A DNA stretch of 14,282 nt from Actinomycetota bacterium (lineage in GTDB: Bacteria > Actinomycetota > Thermoleophilia > RBG-16-64-13). The DNA lies in the NCBI GenBank assembly GCA_003157225.1, contig PMIZ01000268.1, positions 1-14,282 of the forward strand. Reading direction: 5' to 3'. This document shows positions 1 to 7,490 of this stretch, piece after piece. Position 1 is the stretch's first letter, and the number at the start of each line of letters is the position of its first letter. A model generated the notes under the pieces. That model did not search any database. It saw only the letters and a program-made list of their open reading frames with translations, and had not been told where the DNA came from. Both the position numbers and the translations under genes were made by a program.

Positions 1-1
1 C

Positions 2-580
2 ACCGCTGGCATGAGCACCATTCATGCCGTGACCAACAGCCAACCGGTGCTCGACGCGGTGCCCGGCTCCGGAGCCACCGACATGCGGAAGACCCGGGGA
101 GCCATGGGTAATATCGTGATCACCTCCACGAACGCCGCGAGTGCCCTCGAGCAAGTGATGCCGGAGATCGCCCGCATCGGGTTCATGGCCGACTCCGTGC
201 GCATACCCACCTCGAGCGTCAGCCTGATCATTCTCAATGTCACCTTCCAGACCGAGACCTCGCCCGATGGCAAGATCTCAGTGGACCGCGACGAGATCAA
301 CGCCATCTACAAAGAGGCTGCCGAGGGCGAGGCCCGAGGCCTCGTCAGGTACACGGAAGAGCAGAACGTGTCGGCAGACATGCTGGGCGAGGACGCGGCG
401 GTGGTCATAGAGGCCATCGAGACCCACACACGCACCGGCTTTGTGGACCTCAAGGTCGAAGGCAACCAGCACCGTATCCCGCTCACCCACGTCAAGGTGT
501 TCGGCTGGTACGACAACGAGATGGGCAGCTACACCTATCGCCTGGGCGAGCTCACCGGCCACGTGGCACGCAGCCTCTAG
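2..580 (+). CDS. gap: Glyceraldehyde-3-phosphate dehydrogenase, C-terminal part (5' end outside window)
   Basis: The visible 192 residues match the C-terminal catalytic/tetramerisation domain of phosphorylating GAPDH, which interconverts glyceraldehyde 3-phosphate and 1,3-bisphosphoglycerate in the cytoplasm. Family landmarks in order are STIHAVTNSQ (usually TTIHAYTNDQ), the segment RKTRGAMGNIVITSTNAA, RIPTSSVSL, and near the C-terminus VKVFGWYDNEMGSYTYR, the counterpart of the usual WYDNEWGYS signature. Codons Thr-Ala-Gly are open upstream of the ATG at 11, so that ATG is internal and the NAD-binding half with the catalytic cysteine lies beyond the left edge. Two substitutions stand out: Met where most GAPDHs have Trp in YDNEW, and a longer acidic stretch in the middle, suggesting a divergent subfamily. 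It converges with the phosphoesterase gene at 640. Family assignment is confident; cofactor preference and glycolytic versus gluconeogenic use cannot be told. Confidence 0.9.
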   Translation, partial: TAGMSTIHAVTNSQPVLDAVPGSGATDMRKTRGAMGNIVITSTNAASALEQVMPEIARIGFMADSVRIPTSSVSLIILNVTFQTETSPDGKISVDRDEINAIYKEAAEGEARGLVRYTEEQNVSADMLGEDAAVVIEAIETHTRTGFVDLKVEGNQHRIPLTHVKVFGWYDNEMGSYTYRLGELTGHVARSL

Positions 581-588
581 CGAGGCAG

Positions 589-624
589 GCGCCGCGGTCA
601 CGACAGGACGAAGCGCCACGGCGC
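589..624. terminator. Candidate bidirectional terminator hairpin between convergent genes
   Basis: GCGCCGCGG (589-597) can pair with CCACGGCGC (616-624), giving a 9-base-pair stem with one internal C-A mismatch and an 18-base loop. It lies in the 59-base gap between the convergent stops at 580 and 640, where a terminator serving both strands would be expected. There is no T-run on either side, so it is not a classic intrinsic terminator, and GC-rich pairing arises easily by chance here. Confidence 0.3.
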
Positions 625-639
625 GGCACGAATGGCCCG

Positions 640-1218
640 TCAGTCTTCCGCGACCAGAATCTCGGCCCGCAGCCTCGGCCCATCGGCCGGCCGACCGTCG
701 GCCGCCGGAAGGCTCCCGCCAGCGGGGAGGATCAACAGCCGGGCGACCGTACGCGGTCGGTTGAACCGTCTCGGTCCCGCCGACCCCGGATTCAGATAGA
801 GCGCACCCTCGCGATGTTCCACGGCGGAGGCGTGACTGTGGCCGGCGATCACGACCGAGAAGACGGACCGCCTCGCGCGCTGACTCGCGTCGTCCGCCCA
901 AGCCTTGGTCTGCGCGGGGATGTGTCCCACCAGGATACGAACGCCGCCCAGCTCGAGCTCCGCCCGCGCCGGCAGGGACTGCGCCCATGCCTCGTAGTCA
1001 CAATTGCCCCGCACGGCCGTGACGGGAGCCAGCGCTCGCAGCTCTGCAAGCACCTGTTGAGAGCCCACATCCCCCGCGTGGATAATATGGGTCACCCCCT
1101 CGAGAAGCGCCTTGACCTCTGGGTACAGGTGCCCGTGAGTATCTGAGAGCACGCCGACGCTGACCAGCGCTGGCTTGCTGCCAACCTCGCCGGATCTAGT
1201 CGTCGCCGAACAGGTCAT
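640..1218 (-). CDS. YfcE/MJ0936-type metallophosphoesterase
   Basis: A 192-residue protein with the complete calcineurin-like phosphoesterase motif set: SDTHGH (Asp26, His28), HAGDVG (Asp50), RGNCD (Asn72, Asp74), VGH (His99), AGHSH (His127, His129), then the NPGS element typical of the YfcE family. These residues build a two-metal centre that hydrolyses phosphodiesters or phosphomonoesters; the physiological substrate is unknown for most members. The chosen ATG overlaps the 3' end of the upstream iron-sulfur gene by 23 bases and has no convincing Shine-Dalgarno, so translation is probably coupled. A start nearer the first beta strand would need a non-ATG codon. It is the last gene of the minus-strand cassette, and a functional tie to the redox genes is not evident. 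Family call is firm; start is uncertain. Confidence 0.88.
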   Translation of the reverse strand: MTCSATTRSGEVGSKPALVSVGVLSDTHGHLYPEVKALLEGVTHIIHAGDVGSQQVLAELRALAPVTAVRGNCDYEAWAQSLPARAELELGGVRILVGHIPAQTKAWADDASQRARRSVFSVVIAGHSHASAVEHREGALYLNPGSAGPRRFNRPRTVARLLILPAGGSLPAADGRPADGPRLRAEILVAED

Positions 1219-2302
1219 CGCCCAGGTCGTTCGCGGGTGGTAGGCACCCCCGCTCCTTCGCGTGCCGGGCCAGCAGTTCGCTCTCCCTCTGTGTGTAGAG
1301 GGGGTGCAGTTCTGTCTGGAAGAAGACGGCTGTGACACACGTGGGGTCGTCCAGCGCCTCTGCCAGGCCCCGGCGGAGGTCGGCGACTCCACGGATGAGC
1401 ACGAGCTGCCCGTCCGCGTCGACAAGCCGAAATACCCCGGCTTGCGGCGGGACGGTCGACAGGTTGTCGAGGCCGAAGACGTGCCGTGTCTCGGGAGGCG
1501 GCAGACCGGCCCGCAAGCCGTTCTTCTCCCTCCGGCTGGCGAGCCACCGCGCTCCGGCCTCGCCAGGCGACGTGAGGGCTCCTGTGGGACACACCAGGAT
1601 GCAGAGCCCGCAGAAGGTGCAGCCGGAAGCCCGCAGTGTCTCGCTCTTGGGACGCGCCGTCTTCCCATCAGAGCTCATCTCCAAGGCTCCTCCGGCCTCC
1701 GAAGCGGCCTCACAGAAGCGAACGCAACGCGCACAGCCGACGCAGAGTCCCGGCTCGCGCCTGATTCGGCCTTCGGTGGTCGCTGTCCGCTCCGCCGTGA
1801 CCGCCCGGCGAGGCACCTCCAGCGTGGGATCGAGCCATTCCACCAGCTTCCCTAGCTCGCAGCGCCCCAATTCGTCGCAGCACCGTGCCTCCGAAGGATT
1901 GCCGTAGCTGCAGCCCTCCCGGTTGCAGCCGTCCCGGTCCGGACAGCTGAGGCAGACATGAGGGTGTCTCGCCAGAATCGACTCGAGCCACCCCAGCCGT
2001 AGCCTTCGCAGACCCTCGTCGTCGGTGCAAACCATGGTGTCCGGCCTCGCCGGCGTCTTGCAGGCCAAGACGATCTGGCCGTCAGCCACTCGGATCGCGC
2101 AGAGCCCGCACTCGGTTGCGCCGTCCGCGCCGTCCGGCGCGGCTCCCTCGCCGCAGCAAGCGAGACCCGGGTAGTGACACAGACGGGGGACGTAGCGGCC
2201 CGCCGCGTCGCAAACATCGAGCAGGGTAGCCCCCTCGTCGACGGTCACGACTTCGCCATCCACCCGTACGCGCAGGGTCCGGCCCGGCTCCACGCCCGTC
2301 AC
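1196..2302 (-). CDS. NuoG/HoxU-like iron-sulfur protein with C-terminal GIY-YIG-like domain
   Basis: A 368-residue protein with the N-terminal cluster architecture of complex I subunit NuoG and related hydrogenase subunits. Residues 9-95 form a [2Fe-2S] ferredoxin fold with Cys42, Cys65, Cys68 and Cys81; an acidic insertion of about 12 residues separates the first two ligands. A His-Cys [4Fe-4S] motif H-x3-C-x2-C-x5-C follows (His113, Cys117, Cys120, Cys126). Then come two C-x2-C-x2-C-x3-C clusters (Cys187-197 and Cys228-238, the latter ending CPTGAL). No molybdopterin-type domain follows. Instead residues 287-356 resemble a GIY-YIG fold: AGVFRLVDADGQ, then LIRGVADLRRGL, then YTQRESELL and an acidic tail. 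I chose GTG at 2302 because it forms a GTGA overlap with the upstream ferredoxin; a GTG at 2344 would add 14 residues. Likely role (inference): electron transfer between ferredoxin and a partner enzyme. It has no visible flavin or NAD site of its own. Confidence 0.82.
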   Translation of the reverse strand: MTGVEPGRTLRVRVDGEVVTVDEGATLLDVCDAAGRYVPRLCHYPGLACCGEGAAPDGADGATECGLCAIRVADGQIVLACKTPARPDTMVCTDDEGLRRLRLGWLESILARHPHVCLSCPDRDGCNREGCSYGNPSEARCCDELGRCELGKLVEWLDPTLEVPRRAVTAERTATTEGRIRREPGLCVGCARCVRFCEAASEAGGALEMSSDGKTARPKSETLRASGCTFCGLCILVCPTGALTSPGEAGARWLASRREKNGLRAGLPPPETRHVFGLDNLSTVPPQAGVFRLVDADGQLVLIRGVADLRRGLAEALDDPTCVTAVFFQTELHPLYTQRESELLARHAKERGCLPPANDLGDDLFGDD

Positions 2303-2592
2303 CAGCTGTGCCGCAGGGCGCCCGCCAGGCAAGCAGTGGTGCACGGAAGCTTATGTTCCCTTCGTCCGCTCCCGTTCTGGCCTTTGCAGCAGGAGCACAG
2401 CTCACGTAGCCGTTTGCGAGCCCCCTCGTCGACCACCGCCACCAGGTCGTCGTAGTCGTCCATCTCGACGGCGTAGACGCCACTGGGACAGGCCTTCACA
2501 CACGCGTGCTCGGAGCAGCGCGCGCAGACGTCACCGTCGATGGTGATGTAGTAGAATCCCGAGCCGTCCTCGTATCCGTAGTTGGCGATCAC
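2299..2592 (-). CDS. Small ferredoxin-like protein with two cysteine clusters
   Basis: A 97-residue soluble protein. The first motif, C-x2-C-x4-C-x3-CP (Cys23, Cys26, Cys31, Cys35), is a ferredoxin-type [4Fe-4S] site in which the middle spacing is four instead of two residues. The second group, Cys66, Cys69, Cys84 and Cys88 (C-x2-C-x14-C-x3-C, with an extra Cys68), could bind a second cluster with a long loop between ligand pairs. The start is GTG and overlaps the stop of the activase gene as GTGA; its own stop overlaps the next gene in the same way, so these three genes are probably translationally coupled. Position directly after a BcrA-type ATPase suggests it carries electrons to or from that enzyme system. 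Cluster type and redox direction are inferred. Confidence 0.8.
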   Translation of the reverse strand: MIANYGYEDGSGFYYITIDGDVCARCSEHACVKACPSGVYAVEMDDYDDLVAVVDEGARKRLRELCSCCKGQNGSGRREHKLPCTTACLAGALRHSW

Positions 2593-3497
2593 GAGGCGCC
2601 CGCCACCGCGTTCTCCTTCAGCGCCTTCTTGTGGAGTGAATGGGCGAAGAGAGCAGCCCCCAGCGCCCCCGCGATCTGGGGATCGAGCACCGAGTCCTCC
2701 GGCAGCTTCACCGCCTCCACACCTATCAGCCGTTCGATCCGCCTGGTGACGCCGATGTTCTTGCCTATCCCTCCGGTGATGAAGAACTCGGGCTCGACCT
2801 CCATGCGCTCAATCAACCCGGCCACCCGCTGAGCCATGGCGCCGCAGTACGCGGCCAGGACCCGGTCGACGCTCCAGCCCGCGCGCAGCAGGGAGGTTGC
2901 TTCGGATTTGGCGAACACCGTGCATACGTTGCTCACAGGCGGCGGCTCTTCGTCGATGTCGAAGGAACGCCGGCCGATGTCCTCGATGGGCACCGAGAGT
3001 ACGTCGGCGATGACTTCCATGCCCCGGCCGGTGCCCGCCGCGCATTTGTCGTTCATGATGAAGTTGAGTACTTTGCCCCGCTCATCGCAGCGGATCACCT
3101 TGCAGTCCTGGCCCCCCATGTCGAGGATGGTCCGCACTGCCGGCCCGGCCATGAAGTTGGCTCCGCGGGCGTGGCACGCGATCTCGGTGATGGTGCGATG
3201 GGCAAAGGGCACGTTCACCCGTCCGTAGCCGGTTCCCACGGCGTAGGCGACGTCATCGAGGGCGAGACCGAGTGGCTCGCTGGCTCCCTTGAAGGCCCTG
3301 ACCGCGCTGTCGGGGCTGGAAGAGCCGGTGCGGGTGGAGAAGAAGGATAGAAGCTTGCCCTCGGCGAGAAGCACTGCCTGAGAGCTGACCGATCCAACAT
3401 CGATGCCGACGGTCACCGTACCGGCCGTCCGCCAATCGAGATCAGGAGCTTGCCAGGTCTTTTCGCTCCATCGCCAGTACTCCCGGCGCTCCGCCAT
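2589..3497 (-). CDS. BadF/BadG/BcrA/BcrD-family ATPase, benzoyl-CoA-reductase ATPase-subunit-like (activase)
   Basis: A 302-residue ASKHA-fold ATPase. Visible motifs are phosphate-1 GIDVGSVSSQAV (residues 31-42), phosphate-2 LDMGGQD (125-131), the cluster loop KCAAGTG with Cys152, the second cluster ligand in VCTVFAKSE (Cys192), the adenosine-site ITGGIGKN, and a C-terminal DPQIAGALGAA. In this superfamily a homo- or heterodimer holds one [4Fe-4S] cluster between two subunits and uses ATP hydrolysis to push a low-potential electron into a reductase or 2-hydroxyacyl-CoA dehydratase. The stretches RTGSSSPDSA and YGRVNVPFAHRTITEIACHA and the 28-residue Trp-rich N-terminal extension look closest to class I benzoyl-CoA reductase ATPase subunits (BcrA/BadF/BzdQ), from memory of the family. 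ATG starts only 4 bases after the stop of the upstream tyrosine-kinase gene, with a weak ribosome site. No catalytic B/C-type subunit is in the window, so the exact substrate is open. Confidence 0.9.
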   Translation of the reverse strand: MAERREYWRWSEKTWQAPDLDWRTAGTVTVGIDVGSVSSQAVLLAEGKLLSFFSTRTGSSSPDSAVRAFKGASEPLGLALDDVAYAVGTGYGRVNVPFAHRTITEIACHARGANFMAGPAVRTILDMGGQDCKVIRCDERGKVLNFIMNDKCAAGTGRGMEVIADVLSVPIEDIGRRSFDIDEEPPPVSNVCTVFAKSEATSLLRAGWSVDRVLAAYCGAMAQRVAGLIERMEVEPEFFITGGIGKNIGVTRRIERLIGVEAVKLPEDSVLDPQIAGALGAALFAHSLHKKALKENAVAGAS

Positions 3498-3501
3498 GGT
3501 G

Positions 3502-5121
3502 CTACTGATGACCGTGCCCGTACCCGTAGCCGTAACCCCGCCCGCGCCGGTGGTAGTAGCCGCGCTTGTGCCTGACTCCTCCGGCTACCACGCCGATAGC
3601 ACGTACGCCCGCTCGTTCGAGCAGGTTGCGGATCTCTTCCATCTCCCCGCGAGTGCTCGCGCGCAGCCTCGCCGTGACTATGACGGCGTCCAACTGGGGG
3701 GCGAGCACAAGCGGATCGGAGACCAACAGAAGAGGAGCCGAATCCACCAGGACGTAGTCGGCCGTCTTCTTGAGCTCGGTGATGACCTGGCCCATGCGCG
3801 CAGAGCCAAGCAGCTCGGCTGGGTTGGGCGGGAGAGGGCCGGAGGGCAGACAGTACAGGTTCTTCCAAAGCGACAGAGAGGAACCCTCTCCGCTGTTCAA
3901 ACGCTCCTCCTCTGAGACCAAGGCGTCCATTCTCACCAGCTGGGAAGCTTTGGCAATAGAGCACTTGCCCGCCAGCACGGTGGAGAGACCGATCTGGTTG
4001 TCCAAGCCCAGGTACTCGTGCACCATGGGCCGCCTCAGATCCGATTCGACGATGATGACCCTCTGACCGGAGAGCGCCAGGCTAATACCAAGGTTGACGG
4101 TGGTGACCGTCTTGCCCTCCTGCGGCAGCCCGCTCGTAATGAGGATGGTGTGCACGTCGCCATCGACGTCGAAGTACTGAAGGCTGGAGCGCAGCGTTCG
4201 GAACGACTCGAGCAGCACCGACCCGGAACCCTCGAATCCCACGACTTCCGCCGACCGTCGCCCGGGTTTGGCGTTTCTCCACTTCCCGCCGACAGCGGGC
4301 ACAGAGGCCAGTACCGGAAGGCCGCTCGTCCGCTCGAGGGTTTTCTCGTCCTTGACTCGCTTGTCCAGGTACTCGAGAAGAAAGGCGAGACCGATCCCAA
4401 GGACCAAGCCCACCACGAGAGCGAGAATGATGTTGCGCTGGGTCTGAGGGGTGAAGGGTGTACCCGGCACCGTGGCTTCCCTCATCAGGGTGAAGCCCCC
4501 ATCCTGCATCGCTTCGAGTATGCGAAGGGTCTCGTACTTCGTCTGGAGCATCAGACCGTAGTCGCTCGCGAGATCGGAAGCACTCAGACCCGACATTTCG
4601 GTCTTCACTTCGTCTCGGGCGGCCGCCACTGCGGCCCGGTCGGCGTCCCGCCGGTAGATCACGAACTGGTGAGAATAGGCATTGGCGACCTTGGCCGCCT
4701 CCCCAGGATCGGTGCTGGTCGCGGATATGCTGATTAGGTCACTTCCCGAGTTCGTGCCGACGCTCACCATCCCCATAAGCGCGGGCGCGAGTTTGGCGGT
4801 CGCAGTGGCCAACTCGGCCTTAACCGCTTCTGCCAAAGATTGGCTGTTCTTGATGGCGGCCACGTCGGTGGCGATGGAACGGTCTTTGTCGTAGTCGAGC
4901 AAATACCCCTGGTATCCAGAGATTGCCGTATCCAACCCTGTTCTCTGGTACACGAGCTGAGCGGAAGCGCTGTAGAGAGGCGTGGTGCGAAGTGACACGA
5001 AGAGAGCGATGAGAACAATGACCACCACTGCCAAGACGATGATCCAGGCTCTCTCGCGCGCGATCCTCAGGTAGTCTTCGAGCCGGACCGTCTCTTGCCG
5101 TTCGTTGTTCCTGTCAGCCAT
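3502..5121 (-). CDS. Wzz-domain / bacterial tyrosine kinase fusion (polysaccharide chain-length and export regulator)
   Basis: A 539-residue inner-membrane protein combining both halves of the capsule/exopolysaccharide co-polymerase system. Residues 11-55 form the Wzz N-terminus with a transmembrane helix (about 27-44). A periplasmic helical region follows, then the proline-rich TPFTPQTQ element and a second membrane helix (230-249). The cytoplasmic BY-kinase domain has Walker A GLPQEGKTVTT (331-341), Walker A' VIIVESDLRRP (355-365) and Walker B YVLVDSAP (456-463). The usual DxD of Walker A' is ESD here. The C-terminus (519-539) is a Tyr/Gly/His-rich tail with five tyrosines, the expected autophosphorylation cluster. 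Such proteins control the length and export of surface polysaccharide by cycles of phosphorylation. ATG follows AGGGAG closely. No glycosyltransferases or Wzx/Wzy genes are visible; the gene sits between a processing-type fusion gene and an anaerobic activase. Confidence 0.92.
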   Translation of the reverse strand: MADRNNERQETVRLEDYLRIARERAWIIVLAVVVIVLIALFVSLRTTPLYSASAQLVYQRTGLDTAISGYQGYLLDYDKDRSIATDVAAIKNSQSLAEAVKAELATATAKLAPALMGMVSVGTNSGSDLISISATSTDPGEAAKVANAYSHQFVIYRRDADRAAVAAARDEVKTEMSGLSASDLASDYGLMLQTKYETLRILEAMQDGGFTLMREATVPGTPFTPQTQRNIILALVVGLVLGIGLAFLLEYLDKRVKDEKTLERTSGLPVLASVPAVGGKWRNAKPGRRSAEVVGFEGSGSVLLESFRTLRSSLQYFDVDGDVHTILITSGLPQEGKTVTTVNLGISLALSGQRVIIVESDLRRPMVHEYLGLDNQIGLSTVLAGKCSIAKASQLVRMDALVSEEERLNSGEGSSLSLWKNLYCLPSGPLPPNPAELLGSARMGQVITELKKTADYVLVDSAPLLLVSDPLVLAPQLDAVIVTARLRASTRGEMEEIRNLLERAGVRAIGVVAGGVRHKRGYYHRRGRGYGYGYGHGHQ

Positions 5122-5170
5122 TCTCCCTGCCGCTCTCTAGCAACCACCGACTCACGCAGCACCTAGTGTA

Positions 5171-7387
5171 CTACAGGCGCTTTGCCCATTTGACGGCCAG
5201 TCTGGCGGGACGCAGCAGTCGGTGGAGCCATGACATGCCCGCGGGAACGGAGAGCCAATCCCAGTCTTCGGGTCCCGGCCGGAAGAACCTCGTCGTCGCA
5301 TGCCACATGGAGGCAGCCAACGAGTCCTCGGTGGCGAATCTCCACGTCAGCCTTGCCAGCTCCGTCCGGGCCTCCGCGGATCGACCGCGATCCAAGGTTC
5401 CGGGAACGAGAGACCGAAGGAGCGCTCTTGACGCCGCGTCACGCGCAACGGCCCGGGCGACTTCTTGAGGAGGCTCCAGGCCGAACACCTGGCAGGCGTG
5501 TGCCACCCCAACGATAGTCCGGCGGTGGCAGCGCGCCGACCGCGCGACGGACAGAGCATCGGCCCACCGAGCGGCCGGCAACGCGAGCACCTGAACACCC
5601 AGGCCCAGAAGCCCCTCGATGCTGTTCCACCGATCCTTTGTGCCGTTCACACAAGCGATGATCAGCGTGTCGATCGTGGAAGGGCTCACGACTGGTCTGC
5701 CCAGAAGGCATGTGCTCCCCGACCGGTCCAGGAGCCGGTCCGCCGGCAGCGACCCGGGGCTGAAACCGACGGTGACGTTCCAGTGAACGTCCAGGTAGAG
5801 CCCGGAGTTCTCCGTCGCGAAAGCGATCTCCCCCCATCCGCGCTGTCTTCGCTCCAACACTCGGGCGTTGAACGGATTGGCATCCACAAACCCGTTCTTG
5901 AGAAGCACCTCGCGAAGCAGCGGCAGTTGCTCGTGACGAGCGATCAGATCCAAGTCTTCCCACGTGCGCAAGGTCACGTCTCCGTAGAGGCACTGAGCCC
6001 ACACCGGGCCCTTGTAGGGCATCGCGTCAACGCCGACCTCCCGGAGTTGATCGATGAGCCGCAGGAGTTGCGCGGTCTGCCGCAGGCTGCGCTGAGAGGC
6101 GATGCGCTGCAGTTCGGTGAGCCGTTGGAGCAATCCCGACCCGCCGGGCGCCGCCGGCTGGCCGGAAGCCTGCCACTTGGAGACCATGCTGTGGAGGTGC
6201 CCGAGCATCCCCTGCTGGATGGCCGTTTCACAGAGCAGTCCCGCATCCGAGCACTCAGCCAGAGCCGCGTAGAAGGCCGGTGATCGCCAGGGCTCCATGA
6301 CCGCTCGAGCGCAGAGAAGAAGCACGCGAAGCTCGGCGGACAGGGACTGGTCCTCTGCCCAGGACTCAAGTGGTTCTCGCATCACCATCGGTCTCCGGTC
6401 CAGAAGCTGTTCTTCGGCGTCGAGGGCAGGTTCGAGCGAGCTTGCGACTACAGGTGCGAACCCAAGCCTTCGGAAGAGGCTGATGGCGGCTGCGTCGCCT
6501 TCAAAGACGGCCAGGGAGAGGGACCGGCCACCTCGGCCGGAGGCTTTCGCGGCGGCACGCAACACCAGCGCCTCACCCGCGCCCCGGCCCCTATACCGGG
6601 TTCGCACAGTGAGCGACGAGAGCCACAGCCCCGCCCAAGGCGAATCGGGATCTTCAACCTCGAGCAGATCGGCCAAGCCCACGACCTTCCCTCGTCGCCT
6701 CGCGACCCAGGTCGAGACCGCGCGGCCGCGGGCACGGAGTTGTTGAGGTTCGGTCTCCGTCGCACAGTGACGCAGGCGAAACGTGCGAGTGTCGGCTTGG
6801 TCCGCCTCCTCCACCTCTATTCGTCCAAGCAGACGCCGAGCGGCAGCTCGATAGACGGAGAAGCCTTGCGCGCCCAGGGCGACGAGCGACGCCGCCCACC
6901 GAAGACGTCCGCGCACGGCGATCAAGCGATGGAGGACACCCCTGCGGCTGGCCCAGGCCACCCCCGTTCGGGCGATCCCCGTCCCGAAAGCCACGTCGCG
7001 ACCGCGCCGTTCGACCCGTGCGACGCTGCCCAGGATGTACTCTCGAGCGACGAGGCCATCGCTTTCGCCGCGATTGTCTCCACGCAACAGCCAGCCGGTT
7101 TCTTCTCGAGAGATCACGCGATGGAGCGCCAACTTCCCTCCAGCGGGCAGCGTGAAGGCGACAACGTCGCCCACCGAAGGATCGCGGCCGGCCAGGGGAA
7201 CAATGGTGACGACATCATCGTCGCGGATGGAGGGCATCATGCTGAGGCCGTGGACTCGCATCAGCACCGGCAACCCCTGCTCGATCAGGGCGCGAAGCAG
7301 GTCCGACTGCCCTGCGCCCGGGGCCGACGGCCCGGCCACCACCGTCCCAGGCCGTGAAGACCCGGCTTGGCTCACCGAACGACCCAC
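5171..7387 (-). CDS. Three-domain fusion: SipW-like signal peptidase, GNAT acetyltransferase, NTP_transf_5-type nucleotidyltransferase
   Basis: A 738-residue protein with three recognisable parts. Residues about 35-130 match S26 signal-peptidase-like folds: catalytic Ser49 in HGLSMMPSI, GDVVAF, and His89 in LHRVI, followed by RGDN. His in place of the catalytic Lys is the SipW/ER-type arrangement. Residues about 195-345 form a GNAT acetyltransferase with the acetyl-CoA loop RYRGRGAG (264-271) and the ISLFRRLGF helix. Residues about 350-700 fit the uncharacterised nucleotidyltransferase family (Pfam NTP_transf_5): YKGP (458-461), LYGDVTLRTWEDLDLI (467-482) and the LDVHW element (532-536). No strong signal peptide or transmembrane helix is obvious, which is odd for a signal peptidase. 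Start is GTG with poor ribosome-site support; GTG codons a few residues inside are alternatives. Relatives of these domains recur beside peptide-modification, lasso-peptide-like or polysaccharide gene sets. Combined activity unknown. Confidence 0.8.
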   Translation of the reverse strand: MGRSVSQAGSSRPGTVVAGPSAPGAGQSDLLRALIEQGLPVLMRVHGLSMMPSIRDDDVVTIVPLAGRDPSVGDVVAFTLPAGGKLALHRVISREETGWLLRGDNRGESDGLVAREYILGSVARVERRGRDVAFGTGIARTGVAWASRRGVLHRLIAVRGRLRWAASLVALGAQGFSVYRAAARRLLGRIEVEEADQADTRTFRLRHCATETEPQQLRARGRAVSTWVARRRGKVVGLADLLEVEDPDSPWAGLWLSSLTVRTRYRGRGAGEALVLRAAAKASGRGGRSLSLAVFEGDAAAISLFRRLGFAPVVASSLEPALDAEEQLLDRRPMVMREPLESWAEDQSLSAELRVLLLCARAVMEPWRSPAFYAALAECSDAGLLCETAIQQGMLGHLHSMVSKWQASGQPAAPGGSGLLQRLTELQRIASQRSLRQTAQLLRLIDQLREVGVDAMPYKGPVWAQCLYGDVTLRTWEDLDLIARHEQLPLLREVLLKNGFVDANPFNARVLERRQRGWGEIAFATENSGLYLDVHWNVTVGFSPGSLPADRLLDRSGSTCLLGRPVVSPSTIDTLIIACVNGTKDRWNSIEGLLGLGVQVLALPAARWADALSVARSARCHRRTIVGVAHACQVFGLEPPQEVARAVARDAASRALLRSLVPGTLDRGRSAEARTELARLTWRFATEDSLAASMWHATTRFFRPGPEDWDWLSVPAGMSWLHRLLRPARLAVKWAKRL

Positions 7388-7416
7388 CGTGCCCGAAAAC
7401 GCCCCATGATTCGGGA

Positions 7417-7442
7417 TGTTAACACTCCGTTTTGTCTATAGT
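7417..7442. promoter_or_regulatory. Divergent intergenic region: palindrome TGTTAACA and candidate -10 box for the ABC gene
   Basis: The space between the divergent starts holds the only A/T-rich patch nearby. A perfect 8-base palindrome TGTTAACA lies at 7417-7424. TATAGT, matching the -10 consensus at five of six positions, lies at 7437-7442 on the plus strand. There is no good -35 box at 16-18 bases, and no convincing promoter for the minus-strand fusion gene. A shared operator is possible but rests only on position and symmetry. Confidence 0.3.
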
Positions 7443-7475
7443 GATTGCGACGAGCTCTAAGACCAGCGCCGGACG

Positions 7476-7490
7476 AGGAGAAAGACCCTG
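7476..7490 (+). promoter_or_regulatory. Strong Shine-Dalgarno (AGGAG) aimed at a CTG codon
   Basis: AGGAG at 7476-7480 is followed after 7 bases by CTG at 7488, which is in frame with the ABC transporter and open from 7461 onward. Initiation here would add 12 residues (Met-ADERRRPKVRD) before the GTG at 7524, a basic lead-in typical of such transporters. The GTG itself has only a weaker AAAGG 9 bases upstream. Confidence 0.5.
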
